This document shows, in pieces, positions 51,558-59,321 of a stretch of 64,000 nucleotides of DNA. Position numbers and translations under genes: made by a program. Each line of letters starts with the position of its first letter. The stretch's first letter is position 1. This DNA comes from Glaciecola blandensis (GTDB taxonomy: Bacteria; Pseudomonadota; Gammaproteobacteria; Enterobacterales; Alteromonadaceae): the NCBI RefSeq assembly GCF_031846165.1, contig NZ_JAVRIE010000002.1, positions 186,001-250,000 on the forward strand. Direction: 5' to 3'. The notes under the pieces are model-generated. The model did not search any database. It was given only the letters and a program-made list of their open reading frames with translations, and had not been told where the DNA came from.

Positions 51558-52769
51558 TTAGCGAGTCACGAGTGCTGCGATAGCACGCTGGCTCGCAACA
51601 ATCGCACCCTCCATATAACCCGCGTCGATAGGCGAAAACTCACTGCACGCAAAGTATAGATTTATGGCATCGAGTTGATCTTGCCATTTACTCAAATCAA
51701 TATTCGGGTGTTGAGATGCTTCAGCTTGATCTGCTGCAGTGGCTACCCATTCATCTTTAGCCCAGTCTTGGTAATGAAATTGTATACACTCACTTTTATC
51801 GATATCGAAAATCTTTATCATTTGAGCTTGGCAAGCATCAACAATTTGCTGCTCACTCAAGCCTAGCCTTTGCTTTGCAGGTAGGCCAACAAAGCCAAAC
51901 AGGGCGTGCACTGATGGAGCCTCATCTGAGCTTGCATCATGTCCGGCATCATGAATTTCAACCAATGGACCAGCTTGGCTGAAAGCTTGGCCGGATAGCT
52001 TTCGTTTTCGCCAAGAAGCGCTAACAAACTCACAAGCGAACTTCGCCTGAGCTGCCATCCATGTCGGTGTTTTGCGAAGGGTCTGCTCTAAACCATCGAA
52101 AGTACTGTGGCCGTCGGCTTTGGTTTTATCCAAAAAACTGCTGACTATTGGCGCAATAATTCGCGGTGGCGCAGCAAAAATTACCTGCTTGTACTCAGAT
52201 ATCGCTTTAGTCTTTTGGCCGCTAGATGTCTTTTCAATCGTCAGTTCCCAACCTGCCCCTCCTACCTTTTCATTATCGGTAGCTTTGCAGTTTACTACTT
52301 TGCTGTTATTCGCTAAGTTTATTTGGCAATCGCCCACTTGTTGTTTTTGAATCGCTTTTATTAATGCGTCAATCAGAGAATAAGTACCACCCACGATTTG
52401 ATACATATCAGGTGGCGCAACGCCGCTAATTTGTCGAACTGGCACGCTGGGATGTTGCTGAAACAATGCATCACCCTCGGCGAATTGGTTTTTCAGTGTC
52501 AAGCCTAATTCTGCGACAAGTGTTTGTATCTGAGATTGATGAGGAAAAATCCACGAAGGGCCCATATCAAGCAGGTAGTCAGACGCCTGTGTTTCTACGC
52601 CCATTATTCTGCCGCCCAGACTTGTCTTAGCTTCATACACATCAACAGATATATTCCGTTGCGCCAACAAATAAGCACTATACAAACCGGCTAGGCCCGC
52701 ACCAATAATGGCAACGTTTGCTTGTTTATTTTTGTTTCCTATTGTTTTCTTCGACGCTTGCGTATGCAT
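51558..52769 (-). CDS. Flavin-containing amine oxidase family protein
   Basis: A 403-residue FAD-dependent amine oxidase. The dinucleotide fold NVAIIGAGLAGLYSAYLLAQRNISVDVYEA with SLGGRI and MGPSWIFPHQ is at the N-terminus; C-terminal FACSEFSPIDAGYMEGAIVASQRAIAAL is the FAD-binding end. It probably deaminates a polyamine or aromatic amine, but the substrate is not clear. It is divergent from a TetR gene, whose product likely represses it; the 92-base gap holds an inverted repeat. Confidence 0.88.
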   Translation of the reverse strand: MHTQASKKTIGNKNKQANVAIIGAGLAGLYSAYLLAQRNISVDVYEAKTSLGGRIMGVETQASDYLLDMGPSWIFPHQSQIQTLVAELGLTLKNQFAEGDALFQQHPSVPVRQISGVAPPDMYQIVGGTYSLIDALIKAIQKQQVGDCQINLANNSKVVNCKATDNEKVGGAGWELTIEKTSSGQKTKAISEYKQVIFAAPPRIIAPIVSSFLDKTKADGHSTFDGLEQTLRKTPTWMAAQAKFACEFVSASWRKRKLSGQAFSQAGPLVEIHDAGHDASSDEAPSVHALFGFVGLPAKQRLGLSEQQIVDACQAQMIKIFDIDKSECIQFHYQDWAKDEWVATAADQAEASQHPNIDLSKWQDQLDAINLYFACSEFSPIDAGYMEGAIVASQRAIAALVTR

Positions 52770-52811
52770 GGCTTTTTAATTCTATATCTACTGATAGGTA
52801 AACTAGTGTAA

Positions 52812-52835
52812 ACTTGCCTGTGAGCCATAGCAAGT
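52812..52835. promoter_or_regulatory. Candidate operator between amine oxidase and tetR genes
   Basis: ACTTGC and GCAAGT, six-base arms 12 bases apart, in the divergent promoter region 26 bases before tetR. The spacing suits a TetR dimer, but the arms are short. Confidence 0.35.
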
Positions 52836-52861
52836 ATGTACTAAATGAAAGGTAAGCACTG

Positions 52862-53410
52862 ATGAACAAAAGAGAAGCACTATTAAACGCAGCAGAAACG
52901 AAGGCAAGGATCGGTGGCTACAGTAATTTTAGCTTTCGAGAATTGGCGGCAGAGGTTGGTATTAAAAGTGCAAGCGTTCACTACCACTTTCCGACTAAAG
53001 AAGACCTTGGTGCTGAACTAGCGAAGCGTTATACGGAGAATTTCTTTATTGCACTTGGTTCACCAAGCGATTTATTGAAACAAGGTAAAAAACCGATAGC
53101 GGAATACATTCGGGTTTTCAGGCATGCCTTGGAAAAAGACCAACTAATGTGTCTTTGTGGTCTATTTGGCGCTGAGTCAGATGCACTGCCTGAAAAAGTA
53201 AAGCTGAATACAAAAATCTTCTTTGAAAAGAATCTCGAGTGGCTTCAAGAAGCTGTTAAGTTGAGTGTGAGTTCTACGGAAACAATTGCTCGAAATAAAG
53301 CGCTGTTTATTCTATCATTACTAGAAGGTTCAATGATGGTAAGTAACGTCCTAAAAAGCAATGACGCTTTTGGCGCAGTTACTGAGTTCATTGGGCCTGA
53401 ATTTATATAA
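52862..53410 (+). CDS. TetR-family transcriptional regulator
   Basis: A 182-residue TetR regulator with helix-turn-helix YSNFSFRELAAEVGIKSASVHYHFPTKEDLGAELAKRY (residues ~20-57) and a C-terminal domain of the TetR_C type (LMCLCGLFGAESDALPEKV) with two cysteines in MCLCGLF. It is divergent from the amine oxidase gene and is the likely regulator of that gene. A GAAAGG site precedes the ATG. Confidence 0.92.
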   Translation: MNKREALLNAAETKARIGGYSNFSFRELAAEVGIKSASVHYHFPTKEDLGAELAKRYTENFFIALGSPSDLLKQGKKPIAEYIRVFRHALEKDQLMCLCGLFGAESDALPEKVKLNTKIFFEKNLEWLQEAVKLSVSSTETIARNKALFILSLLEGSMMVSNVLKSNDAFGAVTEFIGPEFI

Positions 53411-53485
53411 ACCTGAATCTATTGAATCTGTGTAGAGAATTCATCTCAAAAACCATTCAACAATTTACCACAAGGAAGTTTTACC

Positions 53486-54112
53486 ATGCGTAAAGCAGTT
53501 TTAGCGGCAGCTATATTTGCCATGTTTAGTGCCCCGTCTTTTGCTCAAAATGAAAATACTACCCACTTATACTCTCCAAACGGTTGGAGCTATGGTGCTG
53601 AGTTTTCATCAGTAAGTTTCGACTCTGATACAGCGCTTCAAGAGGGTATCGAAGACAAAGCGTTATTAATCGGTTTAGGAGTTAATTATCGCTCATCTTC
53701 TTTTATCACTTCGGCTAGCTTAGATTTTATTCTCTATGATGATAACGAAGAGTTTAGCCAACTCGTCGTTGGCGACGGCTTACTAAATGATGGCGACGTT
53801 TCTGTTGAATCATCGGATGCATCGGCCATCGGTTTTACACTGGCTTCTGGATATGAGTGGAAATTTGGCGAGAACGACCGTGCATCAGCTATTCTGCAAG
53901 GCGGTTTAACGGGAGTGTTCGGCTCTGAACGCTCGATTGCGAATTGCTCAGATTGCAGTACTGAAGATATCGATATTGATGGTGGTTTCTTCATCGGTGG
54001 AAAGCTCGGATATCACATGGAAAGCTTTTCTGTTGGTTTGAGCGCGCGTCAGTACCTTGGTGGAGATGGTCTATCAAATGTATTCGGCATTACCTTCGAC
54101 ACGAAATTTTAA
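53486..54112 (+). CDS. Outer membrane beta-barrel protein, unknown function
   Basis: A 208-residue exported protein with signal peptide (MRKAVLAAAIFAMFSAPSFAQ), alternating strands (SYGAEFSSVSFDSD, LLIGLGVNYRSSSFITSASLDFILYD, AIGFTLASGYEWKF) and a terminal Phe-containing strand (VFGITFDTKF), as in 8-stranded barrels. A cysteine pair lies in one loop (NCSDCSTEDID), which may bind metal. An AAGGAAG site precedes the ATG. It is 75 bases after tetR on the same strand, but not obviously an operon with it. Confidence 0.7.
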   Translation: MRKAVLAAAIFAMFSAPSFAQNENTTHLYSPNGWSYGAEFSSVSFDSDTALQEGIEDKALLIGLGVNYRSSSFITSASLDFILYDDNEEFSQLVVGDGLLNDGDVSVESSDASAIGFTLASGYEWKFGENDRASAILQGGLTGVFGSERSIANCSDCSTEDIDIDGGFFIGGKLGYHMESFSVGLSARQYLGGDGLSNVFGITFDTKF

Positions 54113-54134
54113 AGCCTTACTAAGTCGCAATCCA

Positions 54135-54174
54135 GGCTCAAAAGCTAGATAACTTAAGCTTCTGAGCCCTTTTA
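54135..54174 (+). terminator. Hairpin terminator after the barrel protein gene
   Basis: GGCTCA/TGAGCC arms with inner AGCT/AGCT pairs and a following CTTTT run, 23 bases beyond the stop. Confidence 0.6.
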
Positions 54175-54267
54175 CTTTTTGACAACCAACATTGACAGCC
54201 AAGGGTTGTTGCACTATTGTCTAACGAAGGATCGTTTATTATTTAATCAATTCACAAGGAATTTAAA

Positions 54268-54819
54268 GTGAAAAATTTAGCCGTCATTTTTGCACTAGGA
54301 TGTGCATCAACCTTAATAGCAACACAGTCTTTAGCTGCCTATGAATCTGCGGATTCTTCATATCATGAAAATTCAATTCCTACACAGAATAAGCCTGATG
54401 CTTGGGCTTCAGTAGAGCGAGACACACTTCGCTATCCAAGCAGAGCATCGAGCAATAGTACATCTGGATGTGCAACCGTGAAGTATATTGTAACACCATC
54501 AAATGAAGTTAAAGATGTTCGCGTTGTCAAAGCAACTGATAAAGGCTTCGCTCAGGCGGCCAAAAGAGCAATCGAAAAATGGGATTTTTCAAAGGTTGAT
54601 GGAGCGTTTGTTGAGACGGATACGCCAAAGCAAACTCGATTCGAATTCTGCAAAGATGTGAGCACTGAAGCTTGCTTAGTCAAACAACAGTCCTACTGTG
54701 ACGGCGATGACGTCATCGCGGCAGTGCACCGTTCAATTAATCCTGCAGACATTGGTAATACTCAACAACAAAAAAGCAGGGTTAATCGAGCGATGACCTT
54801 CGAGCAGAAATTTCAGTAG
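54268..54819 (+). CDS. Exported TonB C-terminal domain-like protein
   Basis: A 183-residue exported protein with signal peptide (MKNLAVIFALGCASTLIATQSLAA), then a TonB_C-like domain: PSRASSNSTSGCATVKYIVTPSNEVKDVRVVKATDKGFAQAAKRAIEKWDF, the usual TonB 'VxVxFtV...aSG.glfdeaAleAvkkW' shape. Unlike TonB it has no inner membrane anchor or Pro-rich linker, so it is unlikely to be an energy transducer; cysteines in the domain (SGCATV, FEFCKD, EACLVKQQSYCD) suggest disulphides. GTG start with AAGGAA upstream. Function unknown. Confidence 0.75.
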   Translation: MKNLAVIFALGCASTLIATQSLAAYESADSSYHENSIPTQNKPDAWASVERDTLRYPSRASSNSTSGCATVKYIVTPSNEVKDVRVVKATDKGFAQAAKRAIEKWDFSKVDGAFVETDTPKQTRFEFCKDVSTEACLVKQQSYCDGDDVIAAVHRSINPADIGNTQQQKSRVNRAMTFEQKFQ

Positions 54820-54927
54820 ATCGCCAATAGCCCAAAAGTCATAAAAAAAGAAAAGTACCTCTGGCACATTCACCAAATTTGTCGTCGCGATATTCTAATC
54901 CTGTCAACTAACAACAGGAAACGACAA

Positions 54928-55374
54928 ATGAAAACTTTAAATACTCTTTTACAAACAACTCTTTTAGCTTCAACTCTTATTTTTGGCGCAACAACAGTTC
55001 AAGCTAGTGAGCTAGAAGTTAACTTTATCGACATTGAGCGTCCAGTTGGTCAGCTTATGGTGGCAATCTATGACTCAGAAGAAGCTTACACCAACAAAAC
55101 ACAACCTTTGAAATACGCTACTGTGGAGGCCGATGCTGATACCGTCACTCTTAACTTTGACGGTCTTGCTGATGGCACTTACGCATTAATGCTTATCCAT
55201 GACTTAAACAGTAATGGTCAAATGGATATCAATGCGATGGGTTTACCGCAAGATGGCTATGGCTTCAGTAACAATGTTGGCATGTATGGTCTACCACCAT
55301 TCGACGCTGCTTCATTTGAGGTCAGAGAGTTTGCCAGTATCGACGTGATCGTGCGTAAGCCAGTCAACCTTTAA
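54928..55374 (+). CDS. DUF2141 family exported protein
   Basis: A 148-residue exported protein with signal peptide (LLASTLIFGATTVQA) and a DUF2141 domain (LEVNFIDIERPVGQLMVAIYDSEEAY, LADGTYALMLIHDLNSNGQMDINAMGLPQDGYGFSNN), a beta-sandwich seen in small envelope proteins across Proteobacteria and Bacteroidetes. The conserved DLNSNGQMD acidic loop may bind calcium. Its role is unknown. A strong terminator follows at 55396. Confidence 0.9.
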   Translation: MKTLNTLLQTTLLASTLIFGATTVQASELEVNFIDIERPVGQLMVAIYDSEEAYTNKTQPLKYATVEADADTVTLNFDGLADGTYALMLIHDLNSNGQMDINAMGLPQDGYGFSNNVGMYGLPPFDAASFEVREFASIDVIVRKPVNL

Positions 55375-55395
55375 TAAATCACTTTTTAAATAACA

Positions 55396-55425
55396 GGTAG
55401 CGAGTGCATACTCGCTACCTTTTTT
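55396..55425 (+). terminator. Strong intrinsic terminator after the DUF2141 gene
   Basis: Ten-base perfect arms GGTAGCGAGT/ACTCGCTACC, a four-base loop (GCAT) and six T's, 21 bases after the stop. Confidence 0.95.
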
Positions 55426-55514
55426 CGTTTCAATTAATACTGTTGAATACTTTTATTGAGCTGTATCAAGCTTCTGTCTGGACATTTTTTTGTTTTGCTA
55501 TAAACTTAAATGTA

Positions 55515-55533
55515 AATAAGAACTATTCCCATT
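55515..55533. promoter_or_regulatory. Candidate Fur box upstream of feoAB
   Basis: AATAAGAACTATTCCCATT matches about 13 of 19 positions of the Fur consensus, 44 bases before feoA. Fe-Fur repression of feo genes is well known in gammaproteobacteria; this match is moderate. Confidence 0.45.
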
Positions 55534-55576
55534 AGAGGGTGGTTCGTTTAAAAACAGTAACTGAAGTGAGACTTGA

Positions 55577-55807
55577 ATGACCGTTTGGGACATCCCCGCT
55601 AAAAAATCTGCCGCGATTAAATTGCTCAGTGCAAGCTTGCAAGAAGATGTTGCCATGCGATTGCACGAAATGGGCTTTGCCGAAGGCGAGCTTGTGACGT
55701 GTATCAAGCGTACAGCATTTAACGGGCCTACGGTCGTACAATTAGGCGATTGTGTTTACTCATTGGAGCAAAGTATTGCAAGTCATGTGCAAGTAAGCGC
55801 GTTATAA
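55577..55807 (+). CDS. feoA: Ferrous iron transport protein FeoA
   Basis: A 76-residue SH3-like cytosolic protein with the FeoA pattern SLQEDVAMRLHEMGFAEGELVTCIKRTAFNGPTVVQLGDCVYSLEQSIASHV. It helps the FeoB ferrous iron permease; its precise role is debated. The gene ends one base before feoB's ATG. No feoC follows feoB. Confidence 0.93.
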   Translation: MTVWDIPAKKSAAIKLLSASLQEDVAMRLHEMGFAEGELVTCIKRTAFNGPTVVQLGDCVYSLEQSIASHVQVSAL

Positions 55808-55808
55808 G

Positions 55809-57626
55809 ATGCAAAAAATCATTCTCGTCGGCAAACCGAATTCCGGCAAAAGTCTACTTTTCAATCAACTCACAGGCCTCAAGCAAAAAGTAGCTAATTT
55901 TCCAGGTGTGACTGTTGAGCTTAAAACAGGTCGCTTCGACGACTTTGAGGTGGTTGATTTCCCTGGGACATACTCTTTAAAGTCTTTATCAAAAGACGAA
56001 TCTATTGCCATTGATCAACTCCAGTTAGCAATGGCAGCGCCAGAAACATCAGTGATTTTGTGTAACCTTGATGCTACGCGTATGGAGCGCTCCTTGGTGT
56101 TTGCCTTGCAGGTACAGGCAATTGCCAAGGCGAATAACAAAGCAGTCGTTTTCACATTGAATATGATTGACGAACTCATACGCTTTAACCACTTCATCGA
56201 TACAGAAAAGCTCAGTGAGAAGCTTGGCAGTCCAGTGTTTGCGATTTCAGCTAGAACGCTGATAGGTATTTCTGAGTTACAACATGGTCTAACAAAAATT
56301 GCATCAACACCGCAAGACTATTTGGTGAAAGAGACTGAAATCAAGCAGCTGAATGCGATGCAAGCCAGTAAAACCTTAGCGTCAGAGTTTGCGATACAAA
56401 GTGATATTGTTTTAAAAAGACAAAACAAGATTGACAGCTTGTTGCTTAACTCTGTTTTTGGCGGAATCACCTTTCTAGTCATCATGTTCTTTTTGTTCCA
56501 GAGTATTTTCACCTGGGCCGCGCCTCTGATGGATGCAACCGAGGCCGGAATCGGCGCGCTTGCAGGATTATTTACTCGCTTTATCGGAGAGGGGGTCGCC
56601 AATGATTTTGTCGTCGATGCCATTTTCGGTGGCTTAGGTGCATTTTTAGTATTTGTGCCACAAATTATGGTACTCACGCTGATAATTGGTTTGTTGGAAG
56701 ATAGTGGGTATTTAGCTCGAGCAGCCTTGATATGCCACAAGCCCTTGAGTTTGTTTGGCTTATCAGGCCGCAGCTTTATTCCCTATTTATCAGGGCATGC
56801 GTGCGCTATTCCTGCTATTTTGGCTGCTCGAACCATTGAATCTCCACGCAAACGTTTTGTAACAATGATGACCGTACCACTAATGTCATGTTCAGCACGA
56901 TTACCCGTCTATGCACTATTGATTGCGGTTCTTGTGCCGGATGTTCAATATTTAGGTGGTTGGGTTAACTTGCAGGGTGCAATGTTTTTCGTGTTGTACT
57001 TTTTCGGTATTTTGACAGCGCTCGTTGTTAGCGCTGTCTTAAATAAAATGACTGCGACGTCTGAGCAACACACCGATATGCCATTTATTCTAGAATTGCC
57101 TTCCTACCGTTTGCCGCACTGGCAGCCTCTGTTTTATAGGGTGCTGAACAGTGGTGTACAGTTCATCAAACGTGCTGCGCCAATTATTTTTGTTGTCTCT
57201 CTGGTGATTTGGGTTCTCGGTTACTTTCCAAATAATGGCGATTTACAAAACTCCTACCTAGCGACAATCGGTCAATTTGTTGAGCCTATCTTCGAGCCTC
57301 TTGGTATTGATTGGCGCTATGCGGTAGCGATTTTGGTCTCTTTTTTGGCTAGAGAGGTGTTCGTAGGTGTACTTGGAACGATGTTCAGCATTGAAAATGC
57401 GGATGAAAACATAGCTGGCTTAGCGGCAAACTTGCAAGCTGATGGTCTTACCCTTGCCTCAGGGATCGCACTAATGGCATTTTATGTGATTGCTCTGCAA
57501 TGCGTCGCAACGGTCGCGACGCTCAAAGCCGAAACGGGCAAAAACCGTTATGCTTGGGGTGTGTTTGTTGCTTATGGTCTGCTTGCCTATGCGGTATCTT
57601 GGACTGTTTATACATTGATTGCATAG
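55809..57626 (+). CDS. feoB: Ferrous iron permease FeoB
   Basis: A 605-residue GTP-binding membrane transporter for Fe2+. G-domain motifs: G1 GKPNSGKS (8-15), G2 Thr35 in FPGVTVELKTG, G3 D50-F-P-G53, G4 N118-M-I-D121. A spacer domain is followed by about ten membrane helices including GGLGAFLVFVPQIMVLTLIIGLLEDSGYLARAA, PYLSGHACAIPAI, and a second half with FLAREVFVGVLGTMF. It is shorter than the enterobacterial ~770 residues. It lies in an operon with feoA and may be repressed by Fur. Confidence 0.96.
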   Translation: MQKIILVGKPNSGKSLLFNQLTGLKQKVANFPGVTVELKTGRFDDFEVVDFPGTYSLKSLSKDESIAIDQLQLAMAAPETSVILCNLDATRMERSLVFALQVQAIAKANNKAVVFTLNMIDELIRFNHFIDTEKLSEKLGSPVFAISARTLIGISELQHGLTKIASTPQDYLVKETEIKQLNAMQASKTLASEFAIQSDIVLKRQNKIDSLLLNSVFGGITFLVIMFFLFQSIFTWAAPLMDATEAGIGALAGLFTRFIGEGVANDFVVDAIFGGLGAFLVFVPQIMVLTLIIGLLEDSGYLARAALICHKPLSLFGLSGRSFIPYLSGHACAIPAILAARTIESPRKRFVTMMTVPLMSCSARLPVYALLIAVLVPDVQYLGGWVNLQGAMFFVLYFFGILTALVVSAVLNKMTATSEQHTDMPFILELPSYRLPHWQPLFYRVLNSGVQFIKRAAPIIFVVSLVIWVLGYFPNNGDLQNSYLATIGQFVEPIFEPLGIDWRYAVAILVSFLAREVFVGVLGTMFSIENADENIAGLAANLQADGLTLASGIALMAFYVIALQCVATVATLKAETGKNRYAWGVFVAYGLLAYAVSWTVYTLIA

Positions 57627-57806
57627 TGTTCAAAGATCGTCCAGTATTCGAATACACAGCTACGTTAACGGAATGACGCGAATCAAACTTATTTATTTTA
57701 TTGCAGGTATTTTTTGTTCATTTTACTCGTAAGCTGGGCTCAACGATGTCGTGATCGCCAATGGAACTGAGTATGGCTATTATCTTAAAGGGGCAGTAGG
57801 AATAAT

Positions 57807-58955
57807 ATGATCAGTTATTATGCACATAAATTGTTGTACGACGGGAAGTTGCAAACGCATATGCTTCTGTCCGTTGACGATGGTGTCATTTCAGCGATAA
57901 AGCACTTAAATGCGCCGCCAGATAGCAACGCATATGATATTGAACTTGCTGGGCTGGTGAGTCCAGGGTTCATTGACACTCAAGTAAACGGTGGCGGCGG
58001 CGTATTGTTTAATCATGAGCAAAGTGTGCAGGCGCTCGAAACCATGATGAACGGGCATTCTCAGTTTGGTACAACAAGCATGCTACCAACCTTGATCACC
58101 GATAGCACCCAGACTATGCAGCAAGCAGCAGATTCTATAGCGCAAGCAATTCGGCAGGGTATCAAAGGGATTGCTGGGATTCATTTTGAAGGGCCTCATC
58201 TGAGTGTCGCAAAGCGAGGCATCCATTCAGGTCAACAAGTACGCCCCTTATCAGATACCGAAATGACGATAGTCACCCGCAAAGATATAGGGAAAGTTAT
58301 CTTGACCGTGGCTGCAGAGAATGTCACCTGTGACCAAATTAGAGAGCTAGTATCCGAAGGTGTGATTGTGTCACTCGGGCATTCTGCGGCAAGTCTTGAA
58401 CAAGCTATTTCGGCTATTGAAGCAGGTGCGACAGGCTTTACCCACCTTTATAATGCGATGTCTGGTTTAACAGCAAGAGAGCCTGGCTTAATTGCAGCTG
58501 CACTGCTGGATGAGCGAGTGGTGTCTGGTTTGATTGTCGATATGCACCACGTCCACCCCTACAATTGCAAACTGGCACTGCATACCATCGGTGCTGAGCG
58601 TTTAATGTTAGTCACTGATGCTATGGCGCAAGTTGGCTCTGACATAGATATCTTACCGTGGCTCGATTCTACAATCACTCGTCATGGTGACAAACTGACG
58701 TTGGAAGACGGCAGCATTGCTGGCTCATGCTTGGATATGGCCTCCGCAGTACGCAATATGTTTGCACACGTTAGTCAGGACTTACCATCAATTTTAAATA
58801 TGGCCAGTCATACACCAGCGCGCTTTCTTGGCTTTGATGACAGAGGCGAAATTGCAGTGGGCAAAAACGCAGATTTCGTTTTGCTCGATAATAACTTGTC
58901 TTGTGTTGCAAGTTGGATTGAAGGCGAGCAAGTGGCTGGTGAATTACAAGCTTAA
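57807..58955 (+). CDS. nagA: N-acetylglucosamine-6-phosphate deacetylase
   Basis: A 382-residue amidohydrolase that converts GlcNAc-6-P to GlcN-6-P. Landmarks: VSPGFIDTQVNGGGGVLFN, HFEGPHLSVAKRGIHSG (metal Glu), VSLGHSAASLEQA and GFTHLYNAMSGLTAREPGLI (metal histidines), MLVTDAMAQVG (catalytic Asp) and the C-terminal GEIAVGKNADFVLLDN. No nagB, nagK, transporter or regulator lies next to it here, unlike most marine chitin clusters, so the gene stands alone or is expressed separately. Confidence 0.95.
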   Translation: MISYYAHKLLYDGKLQTHMLLSVDDGVISAIKHLNAPPDSNAYDIELAGLVSPGFIDTQVNGGGGVLFNHEQSVQALETMMNGHSQFGTTSMLPTLITDSTQTMQQAADSIAQAIRQGIKGIAGIHFEGPHLSVAKRGIHSGQQVRPLSDTEMTIVTRKDIGKVILTVAAENVTCDQIRELVSEGVIVSLGHSAASLEQAISAIEAGATGFTHLYNAMSGLTAREPGLIAAALLDERVVSGLIVDMHHVHPYNCKLALHTIGAERLMLVTDAMAQVGSDIDILPWLDSTITRHGDKLTLEDGSIAGSCLDMASAVRNMFAHVSQDLPSILNMASHTPARFLGFDDRGEIAVGKNADFVLLDNNLSCVASWIEGEQVAGELQA

Positions 58956-59099
58956 TAAAGCATTCTAAAATACGACTCAATGATGACTATCGTCAGGCAC
59001 GCTTACTTTTGATGCACTTTTGTTCCGTGATGGTGCGTTTTTTCATTGCTTGTGATTATCTATTTAGCTAACTATCTGTAAAGCTTGGTAAATATTTGT

Positions 59100-59115
59100 T
59101 GGCACTGCTTTTGTA
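59100..59115 (+). promoter_or_regulatory. Sigma-54-like promoter element for the nitrite/nitrate operon
   Basis: TGGCAC-TGCTT-TTGTA: the -24 block is perfect, the -12 block has TTGT for TTGC, and spacing is right. It would start transcription near 59125, giving a leader of about 200 bases before nirB. Sigma-54 control of nas operons under nitrogen limitation is common. Confidence 0.45.
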
Positions 59116-59124
59116 TAGCTTTCT

Positions 59125-59204
59125 GTAAGTAGTGAGCGCAAGAAAACCATGCGCCTAAGCATCTTTTAGCGTGAGTACTTGCTTTTAGCGTAAGTACTGA
59201 GCGC
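59125..59204 (+). repeat. Repeated motif in the nirB leader/promoter
   Basis: GTAAGTAGTGAGCGC (59125-59139) and GTAAGTACTGAGCGC (59190-59204) match at 14 of 15 bases, and CTTTTAGCGTGAGTACT/CTTTTAGCGTAAGTACT (59163-59179 and 59182-59198) form a 19-base-period direct repeat. Purpose unknown; possibly regulator sites. Confidence 0.6.
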
Positions 59205-59230
59205 TGTAAAAAAAGAAACATACAATTTAT

Positions 59231-59269
59231 GACCCACCAATGCAGGTGAGTCGCATTGGCAACGAAGCC
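59231..59269 (+). promoter_or_regulatory. ANTAR-type antitermination leader (two hexaloop hairpins)
   Basis: First hairpin: GACCCACC-AATGCA-GGTGAGTC (59231-59252), seven pairs and one mismatch. Second: GGC-AACGAA-GCC (59258-59269). Both have six-base loops with A at position 1 and G at position 4, the ANTAR target signature. The second overlaps the left arm of the terminator at 59265-59301, so NasT/NasR-like binding should block termination. A competing stem, CCAATGC/GCATTGG (59237-59259), excludes both. Confidence 0.75.
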
Positions 59270-59301
59270 CACAGTAGACTGTTAATCTCTGTGGGTTTTT
59301 T
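59265..59301 (+). terminator. Intrinsic terminator in the nirB leader (attenuator)
   Basis: CCCACAG/CTGTGGG stem plus A-T pairs, loop of 14 bases, then six T's (59296-59301). It ends about ten bases before the AGGAAAC ribosome site of nirB, so it must be read through for expression. Confidence 0.9.
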
Positions 59302-59321
59302 CGTTCTAGAGGAAACAGAAA

